Below, in pieces: positions 22,988 through 35,700 of a stretch of 64,000 nucleotides of DNA. Both the position numbers and the translations under genes were made by a program. The stretch comes from Trichoplax adhaerens (Eukaryota > Placozoa > Uniplacotomia > Trichoplacea > Trichoplacidae). The notes below the pieces were generated by a model. It did no database searches, was not told the origin of the DNA, and worked only from the letters and a program-made list of their open reading frames with translations. Where the stretch lies: positions 5,927,102 through 5,991,101 of the forward strand of contig NW_002060944.1 of the NCBI RefSeq assembly GCF_000150275.1, written 5' to 3'. How positions within the stretch are numbered: the first letter of the stretch is position 1; each line of letters starts with the position of its first letter.

Positions 22988-24197
22988 ATGTCAGAAATTG
23001 AATCATTGACGACTGGAAAAACTTTGCTTTTGGATACCGATGCCGGTATTGATGATGCTCATGCTTTAATGGTTGCATTAACTCATGATAATTGCCGTGA
23101 GGTTGTTGGCGTTACATGTACTTACGGTAATTGTTTAGTCGATCAAGTTGTTAAAAATGTTAGCTATATTTTACAGCAGTATGATAAAAAGATTCCGGTT
23201 TATAAAGGAGCACAAACATCCCTAATGCGAACATATGAAAATTTAGTTTTTCATGGCCAAGATGGTCTTGGCGATATTGAGCATCGTTGTGATGACAAGG
23301 AATGGATAGATAGTTTGTTGCAATCAGAGCATGGTGCAATAGCTATGATTAATTTAAGTAAAAAATACGAAAAACAAATCACTTTGATAGCTATTGGACC
23401 ATTGACGAATCTTGCATTGGCGTGCAGGATTGATGGGAATTTTCCCTCAAGACTGAAAGAATTGATTATTATGGGAGGTAATCATACAGGTAGGAGATAT
23501 TATGTATGCCCACACTACTATACATCTATACTCTAGAATGACTCTGAGTAGATCAGCATACGCTTGATTAGCTAAGCTAACTTTGATAATCATTCATGCA
23601 TCTGAACATAGATTCTTTGTGCCCTAATTTTCTCTGATTAATTAATGGACTAATAATATAATTATAAATAATTAATTTGAAAACATTGTTCTGATTTCAA
23701 TTTTAGCTTTGGGTAATGCTACATCAACGGGAGAATTTAACTTTGTCGTCGATCCGGAAGCGGCTGCCATAGTTTTAGATGAATTTCCGAGATTCTGTCC
23801 CGTTAAGGTTGTACCTTTAGAAGTTACTCTTGTTTCTAGCATCGAATTGGATTGGATTTCCGACATATGGCTTAAACAAGATTCCCCAAGAGCTACATTG
23901 AATCGAGATATGATGAAAAACTTCCTGAATAAGATGAAAGCAGAGAAACGGGAGGGTTATCCAGCCTGGGATGTGCTAGCTGTTGCTGCAGCCTTGCAAC
24001 CAAATTTTATTCGTGATAGTTTCAAGAACTTTATGACAGTAGAGCTCCATGGCAGCAGGACGAGAGGGCAAGGTGTTATAGATCGAAAGACGAAATGTGA
24101 TTACCCAGTTGAAATAATTACAAAAGTTGATAGGGAAATGCTACGGCAGATGCTTTATAAATCGACCATGCCAGCGGAAAATCATGGTAGCTCATAG
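22988..24197 (+). CDS. inosine-uridine preferring nucleoside hydrolase family protein
   Basis: Two exons, 22988-23489 and 23707-24197, joined in phase 1, giving 330 residues, the usual family size. The N-terminal calcium-binding signature DTDAGIDDAHALM (16-28) is intact. ITLIAIGPLTNLALA, then the IIMGGN segment running across the splice into GEFNFVVDPEAA, matches the family core. The C-terminal metal-site region reads YPAWDVLAVAAAL and keeps the Asp. The position before that Asp, often the catalytic His of IU-NH enzymes, is Trp. These enzymes hydrolyse the N-glycosidic bond of ribonucleosides to free base and ribose for purine/pyrimidine salvage, in the cytosol (no signal peptide seen). Base preference cannot be read from sequence. 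The start is the first ATG before the conserved block. Mammals lack this family; many invertebrates have it. Confidence 0.92.
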
Positions 24198-26372
24198 TAA
24201 TAGCTTAACTAATTAAGAGCCTTGCTAAAATATTTTTGATCAAACATACAGTATGCAATCCAACCCATCTCTCTGTTACTGAAAATCGTACACGTATATC
24301 TAATTCTTGAAAGGAAGGTATATAGGCGATCGCTATGCTTTTTTGTATACTGTAATATACCAAAGGTACAAGTATATCGAATGGGAAAGTGATTGTTTGT
24401 TAGCATAGTGTAGTAATTATTTACTAAGTTATAATACAGGACACGTTGTTGATGGAGAATATAGATTTAATAGTGCTTATGTTAGTGACTCTGGGGATTA
24501 AGGCATAAATTTCTAATTGGGAACTGTAAGGATTTTATCTGCGCATTGTAACGGATTCATTCGTATACAAGAAGTTAGTGTCGTTATGTCAATTTATATT
24601 TTGATTAATCCTTATTATTATGTATATTAGAACTGTTATGATATGATTCATGATTATAAGTGTATCAATGATAGTTGGATGTATTAACGATAAATATATT
24701 CTTTAAATTAAGGATTAATAAATATGGGATTGTTACCAAAACGATGATTTTCTAGGAATGATTAAATTTATTAAATAATTTTATGATACAGTGCTTTATT
24801 CCAGATATACTATGCTATATGGATATTGTAGATATCTGCTAGATTTTGTTACATAAATTTTGTACCAATAACAGGTACGTTATTTCGTTCCATACGAAGT
24901 TATTACACTATTTATGAATCTAAAAAGTTTGATCTCGATTCCAAGTAACCTTGTTGATGATCCTTGATCAAGTCGATATTATACGATTATGTTAACTATA
25001 GGATTTTATAGCCATGGAATTAAAAAATATCATAGTATTTACTGTTTTGTATTGTGACTTCTTATAATAAAATAACACTAAGGTTCTAAATTTAAACCAT
25101 ATCAGATAACTAGTAGAGTACTCAACTGATCTTGCTCGATATAGGAGCAACGATTAGCGATTAGCATCCTATATGATTCGAACAACTGTAATTCAACCAC
25201 TTAAGATTGAGCATTTAATTACTGTTATTGTGTCGCTGCAATGACTAGCAAGAAGCTGTAGGTAAAAAAAGGTAACACGGAAACATGTACTGTAAGCTAA
25301 CCAAAGTATTATGGACAATAAACATTTATTGTATTGCATTTAATTTATAATTGATACATGGTCAAAGTCTATCATTGAGTGATATATATCTCAGTGGGTA
25401 TCCTTGCATCTTCATAATATTTACATGAGGGTTATCTCACCTAGTGAGTCTATGACTTAATCAAAATATGGGTCGATATTTCAATATTTTAGATGTTGCT
25501 AGTTACTCTACGATTGTACTTCTCTGTTGATTTATTAATTTAGTGTCATCAATTATGAAAGAAATAGCATATTATCAAGCCAGAAAATTTCTTCCAAGAT
25601 TGTAACGGCAATTATCCTGCAGGTGATGGTATTGTATGATAGTAAAAACAATGGCATCACTTCCTAGAATGAACATTATATCGTCAATGAAGAAATATTC
25701 TAGCAATGAACAGAAGAGAAGGTTGCATTTTAATCCTACCAATCGTAGCTATCAAAAAAATTTTATGGAGTTAAAGTGCTGTATAGCTAAGGATTGTTAT
25801 CAAACCCTATTAGAGATAAAATAAAATAGTAATTTGATGCCTCTAGTTTAGTTTATATCTTACAGTAAGTACCGAAGATAGCTTATTAATATATATCTTA
25901 TTTATGTGATCATATCTACTCATACCAGCCTTATGAAGCAAATAAAAATTTAGAGATTAAAAATACTTTAATTAAGATTACGACTGTATAGAACAGTAGT
26001 TTTTGTACGATCCATTTTAGCCATGCTTAATCATGAGCCGATGATTTGGAGAACATGAATAGGTATATGTAGAAAAAAGGCATCGGATCTACACTTTCTA
26101 TCCAATAAAATAGAACTATGTGGAGGCGATAGATACTGTATTCCACGATAATTCAGTTATAAAATGCCATGAGTAAATAATTTACGTCATCAGTATGCGC
26201 CCATTTTATTAAGAAATGGGGGATACGAAAGGAACCCAATTTCAACATTATATCCAATCGGAAAGGATGCATTTACTATATTACAATAGTTAATATCTCA
26301 ATTCGATCAATTTTATAACTATAATATTCTAGAGTCAGTACAACGGGCTACACTCTAGCCGATTTACTGTTT

Positions 26373-26508
26373 CTAGGACGTATTATTTTAAAAATAAGGA
26401 CTTCTGCTCAGTGAAAAAAAGCTCTAGGGCTGCTTTCCAATACATCCTGATGCGTATCTCTAGGGCGCATTATTTTAAAATAAGGATTTCCGTTCAGTAA
26501 AGAAAAGT
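26373..26508. repeat. spaced ~48-bp direct repeat
   Basis: CTAGGACGTATTATTTTAAA at 26373 and CTAGGGCGCATTATTTTAAA at 26460 each continue into a similar AAGGA-TTC-G-TCAGT-AA-AAAAG segment. Two copies 87 bp apart, about 85% alike by eye. Confidence 0.65.
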
Positions 26509-27671
26509 AATCGAACTATATAATACATGCTATGCGGTATGTCTCAGCATAAATTATTGAGCATTGTCTCAGGCATCGAAAGTGGTTCATGGCTACATAC
26601 GCGTACACTTTCTATCTTTCTTCATGTGTATTCGTGCATTTCAAGCCTTAGAGCCGGGAAAAGGAATAATTACAGTATGTTAACTTTTTTATTCTACAGT
26701 ATCGCAATTGTACCACAGTTTCACTGCTGTATCCATAAGCGTTATAAAAAAAAATGAATTATTGCTTTAAATTCATGTAGATTCGAATTGTAAAACGCAA
26801 CAGCGACTTCATTGAAATTATGTTTATGCATTAACAAATTCTCCCTTGAATTGTATAGAATAGATCGATTTTAATAAAATATTATTTTCGCGTAGTCTAG
26901 ACTGTGTAATCTTCTATTGGTCAAAAAATTATTATTTGACAAACGGTAGAGAAGATAGTTTTCTGTAGGTACAGTAGACTCTTAATAAGCATAAAATGGG
27001 TATATTTATAATTTATGAAATTATTCTAAATTAACCTTTACTGCCTACTAATATACTGTACAATATGATGAAGTAGACAATAATAGACCATTCTATTGGT
27101 TGGTGATTGTACTTTAGTAGTTGGAAACGATGACAACTATGGTTCAATATCAGTTGTATTTTCATTTGTAGCGTATTCAGGTAGTAGAAATAGTCTAGAA
27201 TCAGAGTTCCACTATCCTTATTGATATAGAGTGAACAAGTCAGTTTCTCCCTTAAGAAGGTCTCTCTTATTTAAGTGATTTGTTTAGACTGACCAACAGC
27301 GTTAATAAGAGCTGTAGAGGCTTGTATCCAAGGATACAAGATGATGCAGCAATGTAACCCTCAAGTTGTAGCTTAATTGGGGAGAAAAATTAACATTACT
27401 AGCGGATTCGACTAGACTGATTGATACAGTATACAGTATATGTCGGTACGGCTAGTGTAGTATTTTATATGGAGTAATCCTACCGTACAAGAAAGGTAAA
27501 TACTAGCAAGATTCACTTTTAAAAGTTTAATGATCGTCCGTTTGTACAGTATAAGCCTTTTACTCACACTGCAGGCAATCTATAGAACAATCTCGATGAT
27601 TGTATAAAGAAGATACAGTATCAAGTTGTTACAGCTTATACTCCGTTAGCATGGATCGATGGAAAGGAGTC

Positions 27672-28096
27672 AAGAAGAAGCTATCAAGCTACGGCAGGTC
27701 TACCGTTTACTATGGATTACTCATCTCTTTCAAGTAGTCCAAAAGCATAGAATAGAAAGACAGTAATGCCAATAACGTACAATAAAGTTATTAAAATGCA
27801 TGAAAAATCGTTGAAGAAGACATCAAGCTGCGGCAACTCTACCGTTTACTATAGATTACTCATCTCTTTCAAGTAGTCCTAAAGCATAGAATAGAACGAC
27901 AGTAATGCCAATAACGTACAATAAAGTCATTAAAATGTATGAAAAATCGTTGAAGAAGACATCAAGCTACGGCAACTCTACCGTTTACTGTACTATGGAT
28001 TATTCATCTCTTTCAAGTAGTCCTAAAGCATAGAATAGAAGGACAGTAATGCCAAGAACGTACAATAAAGCCATTAAAATGTATGAAAAATAGTTT
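27672..28096. repeat. three-copy tandem repeat, 139-bp unit
   Basis: The anchor CGGCA...TCTACCGTTTACT follows ATCAAGCT at about 27691, 27830 and 27969. Each unit continues through CTCTTTCAAGTAGTCC, GACAGTAATGCC and ACGTACAATAAAG. Copy 3 has a 4-5-bp insertion that creates an extra GTACTA. Copies are about 95% alike. No consistent ORF spans them. Confidence 0.9.
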
Positions 28097-29730
28097 ATCG
28101 TTTTTAGTTAGCAGTTGTTGTTGAAATTTATTGGTGTACTATCAGGAGAGGACGTACTTACGCTATCAATGAATATGTCATGTATTGTTCGTTAATGCAT
28201 TTTCTCTTGGATTACTTGCTTCTTCCTACATAAGATTACAATCAAAGAAGAGATAATAACATCATTAAATATGCAAAATCGTCCATGTTTTCATTTGAAA
28301 TTCAGTAGTACATCGATGGTCGGTGTTATTCTACTCGATAGTAGCGTGAACTATGTGTAGTTTGGACATTATTCCTGTGTCCATCGAATAGACTATCGCC
28401 ATTGTTTACAATTTACACTCCAAAGAGGTGGGATTTACGATTCTTCTTCTTGTTATTATTTATTATGATTATCTATTTTTATTTTGAATATTTTGAATAA
28501 TCATTTTGGGGTTATTGATTATGCGTCACGCTGTAGTACTGTCTTGTTGGTGAGGTTGTATCAAGTTTATGTCGCTGTTTCAACTGTAGTATTATGCACG
28601 ACGATGTCTAGTATGAGTGAAGAGACCAATTGGGTCGGTTATCCATCTCTCTCTCTCCACTTTAGCGTCAAATACAGTACATTAGTGTACATTATTTTTA
28701 GAGACACTTATTGAAAGATCTCCAAGGGTCTCTTTACCTTGGACTGTCCACTATTCAAGTGTGTATTGTCGGACTTTAAAAAGAAATTTCAAGGGGTTAT
28801 TGTATCATTGACATCGATACCTATACAGATAGGAAACGATTGACTATAAATTGTATACAGATGGTTGGATAGTTTCAGTAGCTATTCTAGACATGATCCA
28901 CTTTATTTTCCAGGATAGAGGATAAAAGAAAATATCATGCATCAATTAAAGATTGTTGTATCATTGAAAGAAGTGAAATGACAAGGGGAGGGTTGACCAT
29001 CAGTAATGTGATGCGGATACCGACGTGAGTAATTACAACTAATTAATGACGCGTTGCATATGAATTAGTATCGGCTGTAGGATGATTTTTCTGTACTTTC
29101 ACTCGTCATTGTACCGTCAATAAATCCAATTTATCATTGTCTAGCGTTGACCATAGCGGGTCATTTAACGTCAGTACGCTGGTAGTGCGGAGAGATTATG
29201 TTCGACTGAAATCAATGAATTAAAAATTAGCTGGCTTTGGACCATTTAGAAAAAAAAAAATTGTTTCTTCCCCTTGGAATTTTTTCTTTTTTTGGATAGG
29301 CTAGTACAAATTATTGAATGTTAAGAGAAGAAAAGTGATTGCTATTTCTTGCTCTAGTACTGTCCTATTTCCAACTATTCATGGTAGGTCTTGATTACAC
29401 CTATCAAAATACTACCGTCATTGAGCTGCTACATAAATAGTAATTACAGAGAAAAAGTGTTACACCATTCAAGAGTTGGAAGGCTTGGAGAAACACATTG
29501 ATCATCCACGATAGCTGTGTCGATGAAGTCATTTGCATCAAATTGATACACTTGTTGTTTATCATCGAGAATAAGAGAGTACAGCATCCAAGTGATTATC
29601 CATAACAGTTTTGGGTACGATATCGCGACATTGAAAGCAAGGCAATCAGGTGCAGTTGACAGGGGGAAAAAAAAAAACCAAGCGACAAAGAATCCAAAAA
29701 AAATAAAAGCTCATAACAACATTGAACGAC

Positions 29731-32700
29731 ATGAGTGATTGCAGTGGACTTCAAACTGAAAATGATACAATCCATAACCGTTGTAGTGAAAACATGCAAG
29801 AAGAGCAAGATCATGTTGAAAGATGGCTCAATTTAAATCCTCAATTTTTTGAAGACTATTTTATGAGATGTGCTAGCCCTGAATTAGTTGACAGGTGGTT
29901 AGCCAAACGTACTAAAAGAGTCCAGTTAGAAGATAAAAGAGAAGACAGTCATCAATCCAACGCTGATACGACATCCATTGGTGATGACGACGACGAGAAT
30001 GACGATCATGACGTTGACACCAACAACAGCGACAGCAGCAGTGATGATGATAATCAAGATAACGTTGACAATGATACAATTTCAAGTCGTGTCGATTGCA
30101 ACTGGCAAAAATTTGTACGCTATCAACGACAAAAATTTCGTTCACAAGAATCATTTCCTACACGAGATGATTCAATAGTAACATCACCTAGTCCAAGGAA
30201 GCAATATTTGAGAAAATCCAAAAGTTTCACTACTTATGATGGCAACTTACCAAGTACAGCCAGAGCAGAATTATTGCAATCAGTCTTAAAGTCCAAGGTC
30301 ACCTTACCCCGCCATGATAACGATAATGGCGAATGGAAGTCACACTTGAATAACCAAAATCAACAAGAGATTTTCTTAGCTTTAGTCGGTGATATATCCA
30401 ACGAGTTAGATCTAGATCGACTATGTAGGAAAATATCATTCAATGTTTGGATGCTAACCAAAGTTGAGCGTTGCTTACTCTATTTAATCGAAGGTACAGA
30501 CAAGTCGAAAGAATTAACTTGTAAATCTCTTTACATCGACCGACAAAATTTAACTGCCACTAGTCTAGTAGCATCCAGTCCTGATCTGCAATTAGATAGA
30601 CCCTGGTCTCAAGGTATCGTTGGTTTAGTAAGCCAAATCGGAGAGGTAGTTAAAATTGATGATGCCACAAAGGTAAGCCGCTTATTTTTTAATAATATGC
30701 TTATAGTACAACACATCTTTTACTTTCAAAGATTGACAGACTCACAGAGCGAGAGAGTCAAAGAAAAAAATAATCAATTTCTGTGCTTTACATGATGATG
30801 ATATTACGAGGCAACATGTACTATGGACATATTTTAGACATAGTTATGATTGCTATAGTATGTATCTACACTTGTACAGTATGTCGGTGAGTTTGTAACC
30901 AGTGAACAATGCTTGTTATTTTTTTTCTCATAATAGCATAGACAGTCTGGCATTCTACTTATATATGAATTATATGTTACTGTACGCTTTAAAAGTCGAA
31001 TAGATTATCAATCTGTCTGACATTACCAATGGTATCGATATACTCTACAACGTTCCATCTCATCGCTGAGTTAACATGATAATCAAATCTATCTTCTTCA
31101 TCAAAATTGATTATCAAATAAAAAATAATACTTCCAATTTTCTCCAATTCTAAAACGTGTTATGCCATGTAATCAATTCTTTGCAATAAAATTGATTAGA
31201 TGTGATCTCGGTTAAAGCCGTTGAGGCAATCTTGATAATTTTAAGTCTGAAGTTTTTTTACAATCTTGATTAATAATAAGTATGTATGATATATAAAAAT
31301 TATTATTGCTTTTATTTGATAAAAAAATGAAACTTCTTGTCGGTGAAGATAAAAGTCGAAATAGTTCAAAATTTCATCTGAAAATTTCCTTAGTCAATTA
31401 AAATGACGATAGTAACAATTTTTAACATTAAAAAACATCATGCAGAAAATTCGTCTAACTTGAAATACGAAAAGCTAAATTAAACCCAGCTGGTGTTTGA
31501 TTGTTTTTAATCAAGTGTTATTGTACTTTCAATACTATTGTTTGTAATTAGGATTCTCGATGTCGAAAGGAAGAAATGTATTTGATCGGTTGCAAGATTG
31601 ATAATTTACTATGTATGCCGATTAAGGATAGCCAAGGCAATGTAAGTCAACTCTTATCTGACGTTTCATCCTGTTAGCTAACGGAAATTTAATAACTGCA
31701 ATTTCTTTTGAATAAATTTTTTCATTTTGAAATCTTTCTTTTTACATCCAATGATATTTAGTTTCTATAGGATTAACTAACATTTTTTTTTTAATTGAAA
31801 TAATCAGTAATAATATTGACAAAATTAAGTTTCTATCAACTTAGGTTGATTTTCTAGACAATATTAGCTGTCTGATTTGTTCTCAAGATACAGTTTCAAT
31901 CTTTTCTGTATCGCGTTCCTCATTGATACGAGTATGATCGTCACAATATTATCATTTAAATCTGAATCTATTAAGTTGACATAGAATAATTACAGACTAA
32001 TATTAAATTTAAGATTGGCTCGTAATGCCTAAGAATCCAATTCTTATTTATTCCCAACAATAACATTCCTGAATAATATGAGTCTTGAAATCCTTAAAAT
32101 TTACTATCAAGATTTTTTATGATCGGATACAATATCTTTTATGCAAAATAATTGCCACCAATAAATTCAATCCAATAAATTTTACTGGCTGTTTGACGTA
32201 CTACACTTACTTTTTTAAACACTCTTTTCCACTCAATTATAGCTTATTAGTTAATAATATGTACCCATTAACTTAACTAGTTTTTATAACAATGCTTATT
32301 TGACTCGTTTAATGAAGTAGGCAAAGCTAACGACGATTTCATCGCAGCCTTTACATATGATAGTGATATTAGAATCAGCGATACCAAGGTTGAATATTTA
32401 AATAGTCAAATTTAGTAATAATATCTTGACATTGACTGCATCGTGACGCTTATTCCCTGCTAATATATTATCTATTATCTCTATATGGTACTTTCTTTCA
32501 ATTTCTGATTTTTTTAGTTCAACAATAGCATACCTGATCTATTAGATTAAAATAAAACATATGACAATAACACTATTGTAGTCTACAATTTGTAGACTAG
32601 TGAGGGTAAAATTTAAAGGAAATATTATCACCTTCATTCATTGATAGTAACTCAACTAAATAAACGATTATAAATCTTAAATAATGCTATAAAATATTGT

Positions 32701-35700
32701 CCGTAGTAAAAAATTATTTTTAATATCTAAAGACTGGATTAGACAGTGTTTTTCTTTCCTAGCTTTATTCTATTCAGTAGACCATAGTATATATTGTTGA
32801 TTAATCCATCATTGACAGAGTAAAGGAATCATTGATAATCATCAATAAATCGAATGTATTGCGTGGAAAGGAATCAATGGAATATTATTTATTTCTATTT
32901 TGCTATAGCTACAGAGAAGTATTATAGCGAATTTCCCTCCGTATTCTAAAAAAGTATAATGTAATTAAGATTTCTATTATTCTGCCCGATGGCTATGTAA
33001 ATATACGCTATTTAAAAGACTGAAAACATTTCCTTGTGTATAAATTTTTGATTTACAACTATTCCAAACTTACCGTAATAGCTAATAATAAAGGGACGAA
33101 CTGTATAAATCAGATTGGGGACCTTTGGTTTAATTTCAGTCTCTTTTAAGCTTGAGATAATCATTGTTGATAATCATAATAAGATCAAATTGAACTATCC
33201 CACTTTCCTTGTTAATCAATTCTTTTCCTTAAATATCATCTATCATTTATTATTTGTATGAGTATCGAGCCATTCTAGATTAAATCAGACGATCAAAAAA
33301 AAATAATATATTGCAAGTATCAGGATAATTAATACCTTCTATTTTCCTAATTTTGGGAAAAAATATCATCAATAGGTGATTGGAGTTGTACAGGCTATCA
33401 ATAAGAAATCAGATGGCGTCGGATTTAGTGATGAAGATGTCAAGGTATTTTAGCCATTGATTTAATAAATTATTTTATTATTACTTTAACTTTAAGGGTT
33501 TTAAAATAAAAAAAATAATATTTAAAATAATTCTGTATTGGAATAACTGTCCATGACAATCTACGCTTGTGAAATATTTAAATATTACGATAACGTAAAT
33601 ATACGGTATTTAATTTCTCCACGATAAAACAAATACCGTTTAACAATATCAAATCAATTTTTTTATCTATACAATAATAATTGTAAACCAATTATCTAGA
33701 TTCTAAGCTGAGGATAGTAGAGACAGTATTTAAGTAATATGATAAAAATCAGTTTATATTTCGGTAGATTACATTTGGTACTCTTCCCTCCTTTAAAATG
33801 AAATTAACATGATGAAAATGAGATATTAATAACTGCTAGTAGTAACGAAAAACCCTCTTTACTTTATAGTAGGTAGTATTGTACGTAACAATAAGTCATT
33901 GGAGACGATACAACCACGAAGTAGATATTATCTATTCCAATAAAATAGACTTGGAGTAAAGCTATTATTCTATGATAAACAACAAAATAGCTGTTTCGTT
34001 TCGATATTATTACATTATTTATTTCTATTTTACCATTTCTACCGACATCCGATGTCATTTTTCATCCTTACATATTAACTGCATTGTTAATATACATGAC
34101 CTGTAAATAGATGGACCTTTCTTAGTTTTTACTGTATATCAGATCAAGATTATTGTTTTATTGTACGGTAGTGATCTAGCTACAAATACTATTAGAAATG
34201 AGGCTATTTATTTTTATCATAGACTTTATGACTTGACTGAATAATAAGTACTAGTATAAAATTAATTAGTTTTTGCCATTCGCTATCGATATCGATGTTA
34301 TTAATCAGACTTAAAGAGGTACCTTATGATAATAAATCCTGAAAGTAAAAGTACTTGGCAGCTTAAAAGCACGTAATTCTTAATTTGCGAGTTATTTATA
34401 TATCCTTATCTGGCCATTAAATCACAGTTACAGTCATGTAACTGCCATCGTAACACAAACAACACCCTAAGGTTCTAAGTATTAAATTAAGTTAAATATT
34501 CGAAAGAGAAAGTTGATTAGTAGTAACATGGTTTTAAAGTTTGTATGATACAAATTATAAGTTCGTATTTGTGTACCGTAAGTTAAAATAGGCAATCTAT
34601 TGGAATCAGGGATATAGAAAATGATCGTATAAATGATACCTTGTATCCAATCGCCTCTAAGGAAGCTAGTAATAAAAAATTGATATATCATGATAGGTGA
34701 ACAACAGTTCGTACGTAAATTACCTTTATCCATTACTGACAAATAGCGAATGTTAAAAATAACCTGTACTTGGTCTACTATAAAGTTTAGTACTTTAAAA
34801 TTTACCAACGGGACATATCGTAGGCAGGATTATGATCTAACTACTCTTAAATTATAGTAGGTATCACTCTCATTCATTGGATCATGTCTATTTTTTATTT
34901 CACTAATAATTAATAGTATCGATAGTCAATAAAAATGAAATTAACGGCAATTTTGGCTCATTTAGTAAATTATCGGCACTAGTCATTAGGTATTGACTCG
35001 TTTAGTAGTTCATTCCTGGATAATATTATATTAGCAAAGTAAACCAGGCATCGCCATATCTATTTATAGTGAACGATAGTCCAATTCTTTTATTCTTCAC
35101 AATATTATACCACCCACATGAATGTCGGTAGTCATACAAAATAGGTATAGTACCTTAAAAGGTCTAAATATTTTATGAATCAACCGTAAATTGAAGTTCT
35201 CGTCAAAGTGTATCAGACTAAAGTGTAACCTGGTCATGGATAACTATTTAAGACTGAAAATTAGTAATGATACTCGATATAATATACTATAATAAAAAAA
35301 TTGGACCCCCTAAGTCTAATTGTTATCTATTTCAAACGAGCCGAAAGATCTAGTAAATAATTGAACGCATTCGTTTATAAATTACAGTTTTAAACATAGT
35401 GCCTTCGATTGTAGGTCAAATTTTATCCTAATAAATGATATCATTCACATAATGACACTAGCTTATGTAAGCGCCGTAGTAAAATTAAGTCTTGTCGACT
35501 ATAAGACTTAAGTTGATTTCGTGCCTGTGTATGGCATATAAAATAATCTATTATTATATATTTATATGGACATTTAAAGTGATAAAGTTCAAGTAATCTT
35601 GTAGCTAAGGTTGTCATCGTCTTGAATACTTGATTTGAATGTATTATTGTATCACTGATTTTATGTTTAACTCGTGAATGGAATGGTAATGTTTATTTAT

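Larger units (their letters stand above)
24198..29730. other. 5.5-kb gene-poor region, 5' flank of PDE11
   Basis: AT-rich with no recognised exon chain. It contains a spaced ~48-bp direct repeat (26373 and 26460) and a 139-bp tandem repeat (27672-28096). ORFs of 60-76 codons (for example 25636-25824, 28484-28714) have no recognisable family. The right end should hold the PDE11 promoter and 5' UTR; no TACTG cluster is seen there. Confidence 0.45.

Noticed and set aside
29912-30154. His/Cys/Arg-rich ORF antisense to PDE11
   Set aside because: It is the complement of the acidic low-complexity tract in PDE11 exon 1.
32321-32388. Possible extra PDE11 exon between exons 2 and 3
   Set aside because: It has acceptor and donor-like ends, but it is 68 nt and would break the phase-0 junction that otherwise aligns directly with PDE11.
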